Positions 1-7,847 of a stretch of DNA of 36,530 nt are shown here, in pieces; the first letter of the stretch is position 1, and every line of letters starts with the position of its first letter. A program made the position numbers and the translations under genes. The notes beneath the pieces were generated by a model. That model was not told the origin of the DNA, ran no database searches, and saw nothing but the letters and a program-made list of their open reading frames with translations. The stretch is from assembly GCF_042679085.1 (NCBI RefSeq), contig NZ_JBHTLQ010000036.1, forward strand, positions 1 to 36,530, written 5' to 3'. This stretch comes from Phenylobacterium conjunctum. Its GTDB lineage: Bacteria > Pseudomonadota > Alphaproteobacteria > Caulobacterales > Caulobacteraceae.

Positions 1-342
1 CTGGCGCACGGCCTCGGCGGCCTCGGCGGCGGCCAGGCGGGGCTCGTCGTCCTCCTGGCGGGCGAGGATCTGGCCCTTGACCACCCGGTCGCCCTCGCTG
101 ACCAGCACCTCGCGCACGATCCCGGCCCGGCGGGCGGCGACCTGGATCATGCCGCCTTCGACGTCGGCCTTGCCGTTGGCGATGGCGACATAGGGGCTCT
201 TGGGCGCGGCGGCGGCCGCGGTCTTTGCGGCCTCGGCCTTCTTCGCCTTGGCCTGGGCGTTCAGGGCGACCGCGCCGCCGGCGGCCAGGGCCACGACGGC
301 GACCACGACCCAGACGATGTGGCGGCGGAGGAAAGCGAACAT
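1..342 (-). CDS. HlyD/DevB-type membrane fusion protein of an ABC exporter (partial, N-terminal part)
   Basis: The reading frame starts at an ATG whose complement is at 340-342 and runs off the left edge, so only the first 114 residues are visible. They show a short basic N-terminus (MFAFLRRH), one hydrophobic membrane anchor at about residues 8-27, an Ala/Lys-rich linker, and then the start of a biotinyl-lipoyl-like hairpin domain (AARRAGIVREVLVSEGDRV, about residues 69-87). This is typical of periplasmic adaptor proteins that bridge an inner-membrane ABC transporter to an outer-membrane channel. It begins 5 bases after the ATPase gene ends, on the same strand, so it is the third gene of a permease-ATPase-adaptor operon. 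The substrate cannot be read from the fragment. Confidence 0.85.
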   Translation of the reverse strand, partial: MFAFLRRHIVWVVVAVVALAAGGAVALNAQAKAKKAEAAKTAAAAAPKSPYVAIANGKADVEGGMIQVAARRAGIVREVLVSEGDRVVKGQILARQEDDEPRLAAAEAAEAVRQ

Positions 343-347
343 GGTCT

Positions 348-1091
348 TCAGGCTCCGGTGAGCGCGGGGGAGGGGGCCACGGGCGGCGGCGTCGTGCGCC
401 GGTCGTCCAGGATGCGGCCGTCCTCGATGTGGATGATGCGGTCGGCGTAGGCTTCCAGCCGCGGGTCGTGGGTCACGCAGATGACCGCCGCCCCATGGGC
501 CTTGGCCGCGCGCTGCAGAAGCTGGATCACCACCTGGCCGTTCTCGCCGTCCAGGGCGCTGGTGGGCTCGTCGGCGAACAGCAGGTCAGGCGCCTTGGCC
601 AGAGCCCGGGCGATGGCCACCCGCTGCTTCTCACCGCCGGACAGTTCGGCAGGCCGCTGGTTCATGCGGTTGGTCAGGCCGACCTCGGCCAGGGCGGTCT
701 CGGCCTTGGCGCGGGCCTCTTCCGGGGAAAAGCCCTTGTGCTTCAGGATGTAGGCCACCTGCTGCAGGGCGGTGAGCGCGCCGAACAGGTTGAAGCCCTG
801 GAAGATGAAGCCGCAATGGTCCAGCCGGAACCGGTCGATCTGACCCGGTCGCAGGGACCACAGGTCGGTGTCCATGGCCCGCACCTGGCCGTCGTCGGGC
901 TTCAAGAGGCCGGACAGGGTGGCGACCAGGGTCGACTTGCCTGAGCCGGAGGGGCCCATGACCATGGTAACGTCCCCGTGCAGGGCGTCGAAATCCACCG
1001 ACTTCAACACCTCGATATAGGTGCGGCCGGTCTTGAACCGCTTGGTCAGGCCGGTGGCGGACAGGGCGCGGGCGCCGAAGGTGTGGCTCAT
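348..1091 (-). CDS. ABC transporter ATP-binding protein (DevA/MacB/LolD type)
   Basis: This is a 247-residue nucleotide-binding subunit that should power the adjacent FtsX-like permease. Visible motifs are Walker A GPSGSGKS (46-53), Q-loop Gln98, signature LSGGEKQR (150-157) and Walker B LLFADEP (170-176), followed by an H-loop in VTHDP. The start at 1091 is preferred over a longer upstream frame because it gives an ATGA overlap with the permease stop at 1088 and leaves the usual short N-terminus. The C-terminal tail is Pro/Ala-rich. LolD, MacB and DevA cannot be separated by motifs alone; the adaptor gene next door argues against LolD. Confidence 0.92.
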   Translation of the reverse strand: MSHTFGARALSATGLTKRFKTGRTYIEVLKSVDFDALHGDVTMVMGPSGSGKSTLVATLSGLLKPDDGQVRAMDTDLWSLRPGQIDRFRLDHCGFIFQGFNLFGALTALQQVAYILKHKGFSPEEARAKAETALAEVGLTNRMNQRPAELSGGEKQRVAIARALAKAPDLLFADEPTSALDGENGQVVIQLLQRAAKAHGAAVICVTHDPRLEAYADRIIHIEDGRILDDRRTTPPPVAPSPALTGA

Positions 1092-2230
1092 CGCAGCAGG
1101 TCCGCAGGCTGGCTCTTCTTCAGCACGCCCATGGCCATCAGGCCCGAGGCCATGGAGATGGCGAGCAGGAGCAGGGTCACGGTGGTCACCCAACTGAGCG
1201 GATAGGACATCGGCAGGCCGACGGTCTTGCCCAGCTGGGTCACCAGCCAGGTCATGATGGCGGTGGCCGCCAGGCCGACCATGCCGACCCAGAAGGACAG
1301 CTCAATCACGATGAGCCTCAGCGCGCCCATGGAGACGCCGAGCGCCCTCAGGCTGGCGAACTCCTTGACGTTGGCCAGGACCGCGCCCCGCAGGGTCTGG
1401 GAGGTGATGCCGATGCCGATCAGCACCCCGATGAACATGGTGAAGCCCAGGAAGATGCCGATGATCTGTTCCTTAAGCAGGGCCTTTTCGTTGGCCTTGG
1501 ACAGCTCATCACGGGTCCAGGCGCGGAAGGCGCCCTTGGAGCCGGCGTTCAGCGCGTCGCGCACGGCCTCGGCCTGGCTTGGGTCCTTGATGCGCACCAT
1601 CAAGGGGCCGGTGCGGCCGTTGCGCGGGCCCATCCCTAAGAGCCGCATGGTGTCGCGGGAGACCACCACGGCGGGCTGGTTGATGTTGGGATAGCCGTCC
1701 AGCAGGGCGCGGACCTTCACCGACTTGCCGTTCAGGGCGGCGAGGTCGCCGAGCTTGACCCCCAGGCCCGCCAGCGCAGTCCTGTCGATGGCGACCGCAT
1801 AGGGCTCCTGCAGCGCGACCCGGACCTCTTCGGTATAGTCGACGGGCAGGGTCACGGCGCCGGGCCGGGTGTCGACCATGTTGATCTGGACGAAATTGCT
1901 GATCTGCTTCTCGCCGGGCTTGGGCGTATTGGTCCAGCGTGCGCCATTGCCCTCGAAGCTGGCCACCTCGACCACGTCGGGGTTCATGTAAATCTGCGGC
2001 TGGATCCGCCGGGGCAGGCCGGAGGGGCCGGAATTGACCAGGCTCTCTGACTTGGGGGCCAGCACCATGATGTCGGCGCGCGAGCGGTCGATGTTGGCGG
2101 TCACGCCCTTGACGATACCGGTGAACATCCCGACCTCGGCCAGGATGAGTAGGCCCGAAAAGGCGAGCGCGATCACCGCAGCCAGATAGCGGCGCCACTC
2201 GTAGATCAAGGTGGCCAAGGCCAGCGACAT
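1088..2230 (-). CDS. ABC exporter permease, FtsX/DevC-like
   Basis: This 380-residue membrane protein has one N-terminal transmembrane helix (about 15-37), a long extracytoplasmic domain (about 40-255), and then three hydrophobic segments near 256-277, 305-330 and 345-370. That is the layout of the MacB/FtsX permease family. It lacks its own ATPase domain, which is supplied by the gene it overlaps by 4 bases. A GAGGG ribosome-binding site lies just before the ATG at 2228-2230. In cyanobacteria the similar DevBCA trio exports glycolipid through a TolC-like channel; here the cargo is unknown. It is first in the operon and reads divergently from the S46 peptidase, with a 124-base shared upstream region. 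Confidence 0.88.
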   Translation of the reverse strand: MSLALATLIYEWRRYLAAVIALAFSGLLILAEVGMFTGIVKGVTANIDRSRADIMVLAPKSESLVNSGPSGLPRRIQPQIYMNPDVVEVASFEGNGARWTNTPKPGEKQISNFVQINMVDTRPGAVTLPVDYTEEVRVALQEPYAVAIDRTALAGLGVKLGDLAALNGKSVKVRALLDGYPNINQPAVVVSRDTMRLLGMGPRNGRTGPLMVRIKDPSQAEAVRDALNAGSKGAFRAWTRDELSKANEKALLKEQIIGIFLGFTMFIGVLIGIGITSQTLRGAVLANVKEFASLRALGVSMGALRLIVIELSFWVGMVGLAATAIMTWLVTQLGKTVGLPMSYPLSWVTTVTLLLLAISMASGLMAMGVLKKSQPADLLR

Positions 2231-2354
2231 GGGTCCCTCACAGCTGGCGCATAGATGAGTGAGAGGCCTGTTCCGGGCCTAGTTAAATCGATGTAAGGCG
2301 AACGCACCTCGGCGCGGTGCGCGCCTCGCGTGCTTCAAGGATCAGGCGAAGTTC

Positions 2355-4427
2355 ATGAATATGCTGAAGTTTGTTTCCTCACTCGGCCTGGTGGCCGTCC
2401 TGGCCTCGGCGAGCGCCGCGCGCGCTGACGAAGGCATGTGGACCTTCGACAACTTCCCCTCGGCCAAGGTCGAGGCCACCTATGGCGTCAAGATCGACAA
2501 GGCCTGGCTCGACCGGGTGCAGGCCGCCTCGGTGCGCCTGTCGACCGGCTGCTCGGCCTCGCTGGTGTCGAAGGAGGGGCTGGTCCTCACCAACCACCAC
2601 TGCGTGGTCGACTGCGCCCAGGCCCTGTCCACGGCCAAGACCGACTTCGTGAAGGACGGCTTCGTGATCGCCACGCGGGCCGAGGAGCGCAAGTGCCCCG
2701 GCATGCAGGCCGAGGTGCTGACCTCGATCACCGACCTGACCGACCAGATCAACGCCGCCACCAAGGGCCTGTCCGGCGCGGCCTTCGTCAAGGCGCGCAA
2801 CGCCGCCGTCGCGGCGGCCGAATCCGCCGCCTGCGCCAAGGACGACAAGGCCCGCTGCCAGGTGGTCAGCCTCTACCGGGGCGGCCAGTTCAAGCTCTAC
2901 AAGTACCGCAAATACGCCGACGTGCGCCTGGCCTTCGCGCCGGAGTTCGCCACGGCCTTCTTCGGCGGCGACCCCGATAACTTCAACTTCCCGCGCTTCA
3001 ACCTCGATGTGGCCTTCGTGCGCCTGTACGAGGGCGGCAAGCCGGTGAAGAGCCCGGCCCACCTGACCTGGCGCTCGACCGCGCCCAAGCTGGACGAGGT
3101 GACCTTCGTCTCCGGCAATCCCGGCGGCACCGACCGGATGCTCACGGTGTCTCAGCTCCAGACCCAGCGCGACCTCGCCCTGCCGGTCAGCCAGCTGCAG
3201 CGTTCTGAACTGCGCGGCCGGCTGATCCAGTTCAGCGCCGAGAGTCCGGAGCACAAGCGTATCGCCACCGACATGCTGTTCGGCCTGGAGAACGGCTTCA
3301 AGGTGTACTTCGGCCGCCAGTTCGCCTTGAACGATCCGGCCTTCATGGGCGCCAAGGTCTCGGCCGAGACCGAGCTGCGCGCCAAGGTCGCGGCGGACCC
3401 GAAGCTCAGCGCGACGGTCGGCGATCCCTGGGGGGACATCGCCAAGGTCCAGAAGGTCTATGCCGACAACTATCTGCGCTACCGTCAGCTGGAGAGCGCG
3501 GCCGGCGGCGGCTCCGACCTCTACTGGCACGCCCGTGAACTGGTCCGCGCGGCCCAGGAGCGGACCAAGCCCTCGGGCGAGCGCCTGCCGGAATTCGCCG
3601 ACGCCCGCCTGCCGCTGATGGAAAAGGAACTGCTGGACGACAAGCCGGTGCATCCCGAGCTCGAGACCCTCTATCTCGGCTTCTGGCTGTCCAAGACCCG
3701 CGAGTACCTGACCGCCGATGACCCGGCGACCAAGCTGATCCTGGGCAAGGAGAGCCCCGAAGGTCTGGCGCAGCGCCTGGTCTCGGGCTCGAAGCTGGGC
3801 GACCCGGCGGTGCGCAAGGCTCTGTGGGACGGCGGTCTGGCGGCCATCCAGGCCTCGGACGATCCGATGATCCAGTTCGTCCTGAAGACCGACGCGCCGG
3901 CGCGTGAGATCCGCAAGACCTGGGACGCCGAGGTCGCCGGCCCCACCGACGCAGCCGCCGCCCGCGTGGCCGCCGCCCGGTTCGGTGTCTATGGCGACGC
4001 GGTCTATCCGGACGCCACCTTCACGCTTCGCCTGTCCTACGGAAAGGTCGCGGGCTGGACCTATCGCGGGGTGACGGTCCCGGCCTTCACCACCTTCGCT
4101 GGCCTCTATGAGCGGGCCACGGGCGCCGAGCCCTTCGAACTCGCGCCCCGCTGGATCGCGGCCAAGGACAAGCTGAACCCCGACACCGTGTTCGACTTCG
4201 TCACCACCAACGACATCATCGGCGGCAATTCCGGCTCGCCGGTGATCAACGCCAAGGGCGAGATCCTGGGGGCGGCCTTCGATGGCAACATCCACTCCCT
4301 GGGCGGCAACTACGGCTACGACGGATCGATCAACCGCACCGTGGTGGTGTCCTCCGCCGCCGCCACCGAAGCCCTCGACAAGGTCTACGGCCAGGCGGCG
4401 CTCGTGAAGGAACTGACGACGAAGTAG
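2355..4427 (+). CDS. Secreted S46 family dipeptidyl peptidase (DPP7-like)
   Basis: At 690 residues this is close to the usual length of S46 peptidases, which remove dipeptides from peptide N-termini in the periplasm. It has a cleavable signal peptide (residues 1-24, ending ASAARA). The chymotrypsin-type triad is visible as NHHC (His81/His82), FNFPRFNLDVAF (Asp218) and GGNSGSP (Ser626). The residue 18 positions after the catalytic serine is Gly644. In characterised enzymes Gly at this place gives DPP7-type broad or hydrophobic specificity, while Arg gives DPP11 Asp/Glu specificity. The gene stands alone, divergent from the ABC operon and convergent with the thioesterase. Confidence 0.93.
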   Translation: MNMLKFVSSLGLVAVLASASAARADEGMWTFDNFPSAKVEATYGVKIDKAWLDRVQAASVRLSTGCSASLVSKEGLVLTNHHCVVDCAQALSTAKTDFVKDGFVIATRAEERKCPGMQAEVLTSITDLTDQINAATKGLSGAAFVKARNAAVAAAESAACAKDDKARCQVVSLYRGGQFKLYKYRKYADVRLAFAPEFATAFFGGDPDNFNFPRFNLDVAFVRLYEGGKPVKSPAHLTWRSTAPKLDEVTFVSGNPGGTDRMLTVSQLQTQRDLALPVSQLQRSELRGRLIQFSAESPEHKRIATDMLFGLENGFKVYFGRQFALNDPAFMGAKVSAETELRAKVAADPKLSATVGDPWGDIAKVQKVYADNYLRYRQLESAAGGGSDLYWHARELVRAAQERTKPSGERLPEFADARLPLMEKELLDDKPVHPELETLYLGFWLSKTREYLTADDPATKLILGKESPEGLAQRLVSGSKLGDPAVRKALWDGGLAAIQASDDPMIQFVLKTDAPAREIRKTWDAEVAGPTDAAAARVAAARFGVYGDAVYPDATFTLRLSYGKVAGWTYRGVTVPAFTTFAGLYERATGAEPFELAPRWIAAKDKLNPDTVFDFVTTNDIIGGNSGSPVINAKGEILGAAFDGNIHSLGGNYGYDGSINRTVVVSSAAATEALDKVYGQAALVKELTTK

Positions 4428-4437
4428 GGCCGCTCAA

Positions 4438-4559
4438 TCCTCCCCCGCGATGCGGGGGAGGGGGACCACTTAGGGGTGGAGGGGCGTGATCAAGCTCGGA
4501 GCGGGCGGTCGCCTCCTCCACCGCTTCGCGGTCCCCCTCCCCCATTGCATGGGGGAGGA
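4438..4559. repeat. Inverted pair of 45-base REP-like elements (BIME-like)
   Basis: Two 45-base copies lie head to head between convergent genes: 4438-4482, and 4515-4559 on the other strand. Aligned without gaps they share three constant blocks of 9, 14 and 7 bases. They differ mainly in a 7-base and an 8-base block. Each copy folds into a hairpin with a 10-bp stem and a 3-base loop (4439-4461 and 4536-4558). The two inner stem pairs differ between copies but stay complementary (GC/GC in one, AT/AT in the other). The element probably recurs in the genome and may end transcription from both sides or stabilise 3' ends. Confidence 0.75.
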
Positions 4560-4599
4560 GAAGGGCCAGGCCCGCGCTCGGCGCGGGCGTTCGGCGCGG

Positions 4600-4623
4600 T
4601 GATCGACAAATCTTTGTCGATCA
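4600..4623. repeat. 24-base palindrome with 11-bp arms
   Basis: The arms TGATCGACAAA and TTTGTCGATCA are perfect reverse complements separated by only two bases. The site lies about 30 bases beyond the stop of the minus-strand thioesterase gene and 170 bases beyond the S46 peptidase stop. No U-run follows in either direction, so a simple intrinsic terminator is not obvious. It could be part of a bidirectional terminator or a protein-binding site. Confidence 0.6.
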
Positions 4624-4627
4624 CATC

Positions 4628-4647
4628 CGCCCCGCATGCGCGGGGCG
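4628..4647. terminator. GC-rich hairpin at the 3' end of the thioesterase gene
   Basis: CGCCCCGC (4628-4635) pairs with GCGGGGCG (4640-4647) around a 4-base loop. It begins 7 bases past the thioesterase stop codon on the minus strand. It lacks a T-tract, so it is a terminator or RNA-stability stem by position only. Confidence 0.4.
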
Positions 4648-4654
4648 ACGCTTC

Positions 4655-5461
4655 TCACCCCATGACCCTGGCGATGATCGACTGGCTGGCCACGGCCATC
4701 AGTTCGCCGTCCTGGGAGAACAGCCGCATGTCGCCGTGGGCGAAGCCCGAGTGGATGCCGGCGATGTGGATGTCGCAGAGCACCCATTCGGTCGGGACCA
4801 CGCGGCGGACGCGCAGGGTGTTGTCGAGGCTGTTGCCGCCGCCGAACCGGCCGAGCGCGGCGCCGACGCCTGAGGGCACATAGTCGGCGATGATGGCCAG
4901 CATGCTGGTGTCGATGGCGTAGTCGCCCTTAGGCCGCACCCACATGACGCTGCGCCCGTCCGGGCTGAGCTCGCCGGAGCGCGCGCCGCCGCCCCACTTG
5001 TCCGGGCACATCCGCACCTCAAGCCGGCTGTTCAGGTTCCAGCTCTGGCCGGTCCATAGCAGCGACGGCTCGCAGTCTTCCGGGGGCGGCATGTCGGGCG
5101 CCTCGACCCACTGGTGCGAGAATGGGCTCTCGCGGCTGCCCAGGGCGGCGTTGACCGTGAAGATCTCCTTGTCGCCCACATGGCCGGTGACGCGCGCCTG
5201 CGTGTTGTACTTGCCCTCGGTGGGGATCCAGACGTCGATGTCGACGATCGAGGGCGGCCGGGCATAGGACAGGTACTGGGCCGTGGCCCAGATCACCGGC
5301 CGATTGCATGTCCGCTCCATGGCCGCGATGGCCGAGGCCAGGCCGATGCCGCCGTACATGAACAGGTTGTCCGGCGGCCCCACGCAGACTCCGTCGGTGA
5401 GCGGCAGGTACCAGCGGTGCGGATTGTGGGTCGACTTCAGGTCGAAGAACAGCTCGGTCAT
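4655..5461 (-). CDS. Acyl-CoA thioesterase, TesB-like double hot-dog protein
   Basis: This 268-residue protein has the two-hot-dog layout of TesB-like thioesterases, which hydrolyse acyl-CoA to free acid and CoA. The N-terminal part contains NLFMYGGIGLASAIAAMERT. The C-terminal half has the typical ALGRFGGGNSLDNTLRV and IHSGFAHGDMRLFSQDGELMA stretches. The ATG at 5459-5461 is chosen; an upstream in-frame TTG at 5497 would add 12 poorly conserved residues. The next gene upstream on the same strand is ohrR, 40 bases away, so co-transcription is possible. The preferred substrate cannot be told from sequence. Confidence 0.85.
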   Translation of the reverse strand: MTELFFDLKSTHNPHRWYLPLTDGVCVGPPDNLFMYGGIGLASAIAAMERTCNRPVIWATAQYLSYARPPSIVDIDVWIPTEGKYNTQARVTGHVGDKEIFTVNAALGSRESPFSHQWVEAPDMPPPEDCEPSLLWTGQSWNLNSRLEVRMCPDKWGGGARSGELSPDGRSVMWVRPKGDYAIDTSMLAIIADYVPSGVGAALGRFGGGNSLDNTLRVRRVVPTEWVLCDIHIAGIHSGFAHGDMRLFSQDGELMAVASQSIIARVMG

Positions 5462-5501
5462 GGCGCGCGTTGTGAGCGACGACGCCTTGTGAGGCAAGCC
5501 T

Positions 5502-6002
5502 TCAGGCCGCGCCGTCGGCGCGCATCCGCCGGGCGAACTCCTGCAGGGTGGCCTTCAGTTCGCCCAGCTCGCTGGCCGGCATCGGCAGGGCGCAGGACAT
5601 GGCGGCCGGCACCTGCAAGGCCCGCTCGCGAAGGGTGTCGCCGGCCTCCGTCAGGCCCACCTGCACCCGGCGCTCGTCGGCCGGATCGCGGGTGCGGGTG
5701 ACGTAGCCGGCCTGTTCCAGCCGCTTCAGGAGCGGGGTCAGGGTGCCGGAGTCGAGCCCCAGGGCCTCGCCCAGCTCGCTGACGGTGCGCGGCGCCTGCT
5801 CCCACAGCACCAGCATGGCCAGGTACTGCGGATAGGTCAGGCCCAGCGGCTCCAGCAGCGGGCGGTAGGCCCGGGTGACCAGCCCCGTCGCCGCGTAGAG
5901 GGCGAAGCAGAGCTGGTTGTCCAGGCGCAGCATCTGCCTCGCCACATCCTTGGGGATGGCCGAGGTGTCGATGGCGGGTTGGGACTCAGTCTTGCGGGTC
6001 AT
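5502..6002 (-). CDS. ohrR: OhrR, MarR-family organic-peroxide-sensing repressor
   Basis: This 166-residue winged-helix repressor has the OhrR hallmark QLCFALYAATGL with the redox-sensing Cys32, followed by LEPLGLTYPQYLAMLVLWE and the HTH region SELGEALGLDSGTLTPLLKRL. The wing has DPADERRVQVGLT. A second cysteine, Cys137, sits 105 residues after the first. This is the same spacing as Cys22-Cys127 of the two-cysteine Xanthomonas OhrR, so oxidation probably forms an intersubunit disulfide. Its ATG overlaps the ohr stop (ATGA, 5999-6002), so ohr and ohrR are one transcript and the repressor controls itself. Confidence 0.94.
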   Translation of the reverse strand: MTRKTESQPAIDTSAIPKDVARQMLRLDNQLCFALYAATGLVTRAYRPLLEPLGLTYPQYLAMLVLWEQAPRTVSELGEALGLDSGTLTPLLKRLEQAGYVTRTRDPADERRVQVGLTEAGDTLRERALQVPAAMSCALPMPASELGELKATLQEFARRMRADGAA

Positions 6003-6418
6003 TGCGCCCTTACGGTTAGCCCAACATCGACGTTGCCGCGAACAGCATTCGAATACGGACAGACCTGATGCGCCGCGGCGACCAGGTTTTCAGCCGCCGC
6101 CTGGTCCAGGCCCTGGATCTCGGTGTCCAGGGCGACGCCCAGCTTGAAGCCGCCTTCGGCGCGGGGGTGCAGCTCGACGGTGGCGGTCACGGCTGCGCCT
6201 TTCAGCGGTAGCTTCTGCTGGCCGGCGATGAAACGGACGGCGTTCTCGAAACAGGCGGCGTAGCCGGCGGCGAACAGCTGCTCGGGGTTCGTGGCGCCGC
6301 CGCGGCCGCCCATCTCCTTTGGCAGGGCCAGATCGACAGACAACAGGCCGTCCGGGGTTTCGACGTGGCCGGCGCGGCCGCCGACGGCGCGGGCCTGGGT
6401 GGCGTAGAGGGCGGACAT
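5999..6418 (-). CDS. ohr: Ohr, organic hydroperoxide resistance thiol peroxidase
   Basis: This 139-residue OsmC/Ohr-family enzyme reduces organic and fatty-acid hydroperoxides in the cytoplasm, usually with lipoylated-protein electron donors. The two reactive cysteines are visible as AAGYAACFENA (Cys56) and HQVCPYSNA (Cys120). The conserved NPEQLFAAGY precedes the first. The ATG at 6416-6418 gives the usual Ohr N-terminus (MSALYATQA). A longer frame would add 10 residues and run into the promoter. It is first in the ohr-ohrR operon. Confidence 0.95.
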   Translation of the reverse strand: MSALYATQARAVGGRAGHVETPDGLLSVDLALPKEMGGRGGATNPEQLFAAGYAACFENAVRFIAGQQKLPLKGAAVTATVELHPRAEGGFKLGVALDTEIQGLDQAAAENLVAAAHQVCPYSNAVRGNVDVGLTVRAQ

Positions 6419-6445
6419 GGGGGGGGGTCTCCGTGTGATTGTTGG

Positions 6446-6478
6446 CAATTAGATTGTGTACAATGAAATGGATGTCAA
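6446..6478 (-). promoter_or_regulatory. ohr promoter with probable OhrR operator
   Basis: Reading leftwards, a consensus -35 TTGACA lies at 6478-6473 and a -10-like TCTAAT at 6453-6448, with a rather long 19-base spacer. Alternating CAAT/ATTG half sites overlap this promoter (6446-6464): CAAT-TAG-ATTG-TGTA-CAAT. They resemble OhrR boxes known from Xanthomonas and Agrobacterium. The sites are 28-46 bases upstream of the ohr ATG, where a bound repressor would block RNA polymerase. Confidence 0.6.
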
Positions 6479-6563
6479 GGGCGCCCCGACTTGCGCGCGG
6501 CGCCGGCTTGGTCCTCTAGTGCGCGCGAGACCGGCGAGTCCCGCCGGGGCGGGGGCCGCGCGC

Positions 6564-7847
6564 ATGTTCCAACCTGAAAACGCCCAGAGCCTGGTCGGCC
6601 TGGCGCTGATCCTGGCCCTGTGCTGGGGGCTTTCGGAGAACCGGGAGCGGTTTCCATGGAAGCTGGTGCTCGGCGCCCTGGTCATCCAGGCGGTGCTGGT
6701 CCTGGCCCTGTTCGGCGCGCCGCCCCTGCGCGCGGCCCTGATCGCGGTGGGCGCGGCGGTGGACGGCCTGGCGGCCAGCACCCAGGCCGGCGTCAGCTTC
6801 GTGTTCGGCTTCCTGTCCGGCGTCCCCGACCAGCCCTATGCAGTGCAGAATCCGGGCGGCCTGTTCATCTTCGCCTTCCGCGTCCTGCCGGTGATCCTGG
6901 TGGTCTGCGCGCTGGCGGCCCTGCTCTGGCACTGGCGGATCCTGAAGTGGATCACCCAGGGCTTCGGCTTCATCTTCGAAAAGACCATGGGCCTGCGCGG
7001 CGCGCCGGCGCTCGCCACCGCCGCCACGGTGTTCATGGGCCAGATCGAAGGGCCGATCTTCATCCGCAGCTACCTGGCCAGCCTGTCGCGGTCCGAGCTC
7101 TTCCTGCTGATCGCCGTCGGCATGTCCTGCGTCTCGGGCTCGACCATGGTGGCCTATGTGACCATCCTGAAGGACGTCTTGCCCAACGCCGCGGCCCACG
7201 TGCTGACGGCCTCGATCATCTCCGCCCCGGCCGGCGTCATGCTGGCCCGCATCCTGGTGCCGCGGAACCCGCGCATGGAGGAGGCCAAGGACCTCGATCC
7301 CACCGCCTCCAAGGTCTACGAAAGCTCCATCGACGCCCTGATCAAGGGCACCACCGACGGCCTGCAGATCGCGCTGAATGTCGGCGCCACCCTGATCGTG
7401 TTCGTGGCCCTGGCCGCCATGGTCAACGGCGTGCTGGGCATGCTGCCGCCGGTGGCCGGCGCGCCCCTGTCGCTGGAACGCATCCTGGGCATGATCTTCG
7501 CGCCCCTGGCCTGGGCCATCGGCGTGCCGTGGCATGATGCGCCGACCGCCGGCTCGCTGCTGGGCGTGAAGCTGGTGCTCACCGAGTTCACCGCCTTCAT
7601 CAAGCTGGGCGCGATCCCGCTCGCCGAGATGGACCCGCGCAGCCGGGTGATCATGACCTATGCCCTGTGCGGCTTCGCCAATATCGCCTCGGTCGGCATG
7701 AACGTGGCGGGCTATACGGTGCTGGTGCCCGAGCGCCGGGCCGAGGTGATCGGCATGGTCTGGAAGGCGATGTTCGCCGGCTTCCTGGCCACCTGCGTCA
7801 CAGCCTCGGTGGTGGGGCTCCTGCCGCCCTCGCTGTTCGGCGGCTGA
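6564..7847 (+). CDS. CNT-family nucleoside transporter (NupC-like)
   Basis: This 427-residue inner-membrane protein belongs to the concentrative nucleoside transporter family, which imports nucleosides with H+ or Na+. The family core is visible: MGQIEGPIFIRSYLASLSRSELF, then SGSTMVAYVTILKDVLPNAA, and near the C-terminus LTEFTAFIKLG and CGFANIASVGM. About ten hydrophobic helices can be counted. The ATG at 6564 is preferred because the N-terminus MFQPENAQSLVGL then leads straight into the first helix. An in-frame GTG at 6456 would add 36 Arg/Pro-rich residues overlapping the ohr operator. It is divergent from ohr, so OhrR binding could also influence it. Confidence 0.9.
   Translation: MFQPENAQSLVGLALILALCWGLSENRERFPWKLVLGALVIQAVLVLALFGAPPLRAALIAVGAAVDGLAASTQAGVSFVFGFLSGVPDQPYAVQNPGGLFIFAFRVLPVILVVCALAALLWHWRILKWITQGFGFIFEKTMGLRGAPALATAATVFMGQIEGPIFIRSYLASLSRSELFLLIAVGMSCVSGSTMVAYVTILKDVLPNAAAHVLTASIISAPAGVMLARILVPRNPRMEEAKDLDPTASKVYESSIDALIKGTTDGLQIALNVGATLIVFVALAAMVNGVLGMLPPVAGAPLSLERILGMIFAPLAWAIGVPWHDAPTAGSLLGVKLVLTEFTAFIKLGAIPLAEMDPRSRVIMTYALCGFANIASVGMNVAGYTVLVPERRAEVIGMVWKAMFAGFLATCVTASVVGLLPPSLFGG

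Noticed and set aside
2379..4295. 638-codon minus-strand open frame opposite the S46 peptidase gene
   Set aside because: Composition is His/Gly/Arg/Val-rich antisense type, with no recognisable domain; high-GC codon bias opens such frames. The plus-strand frame has a full catalytic triad.
6456..6563. GTG start giving nupC 36 extra residues
   Set aside because: The added residues are Arg/Pro-rich and overlap the ohr operator; the ATG at 6564 leads directly into helix 1.
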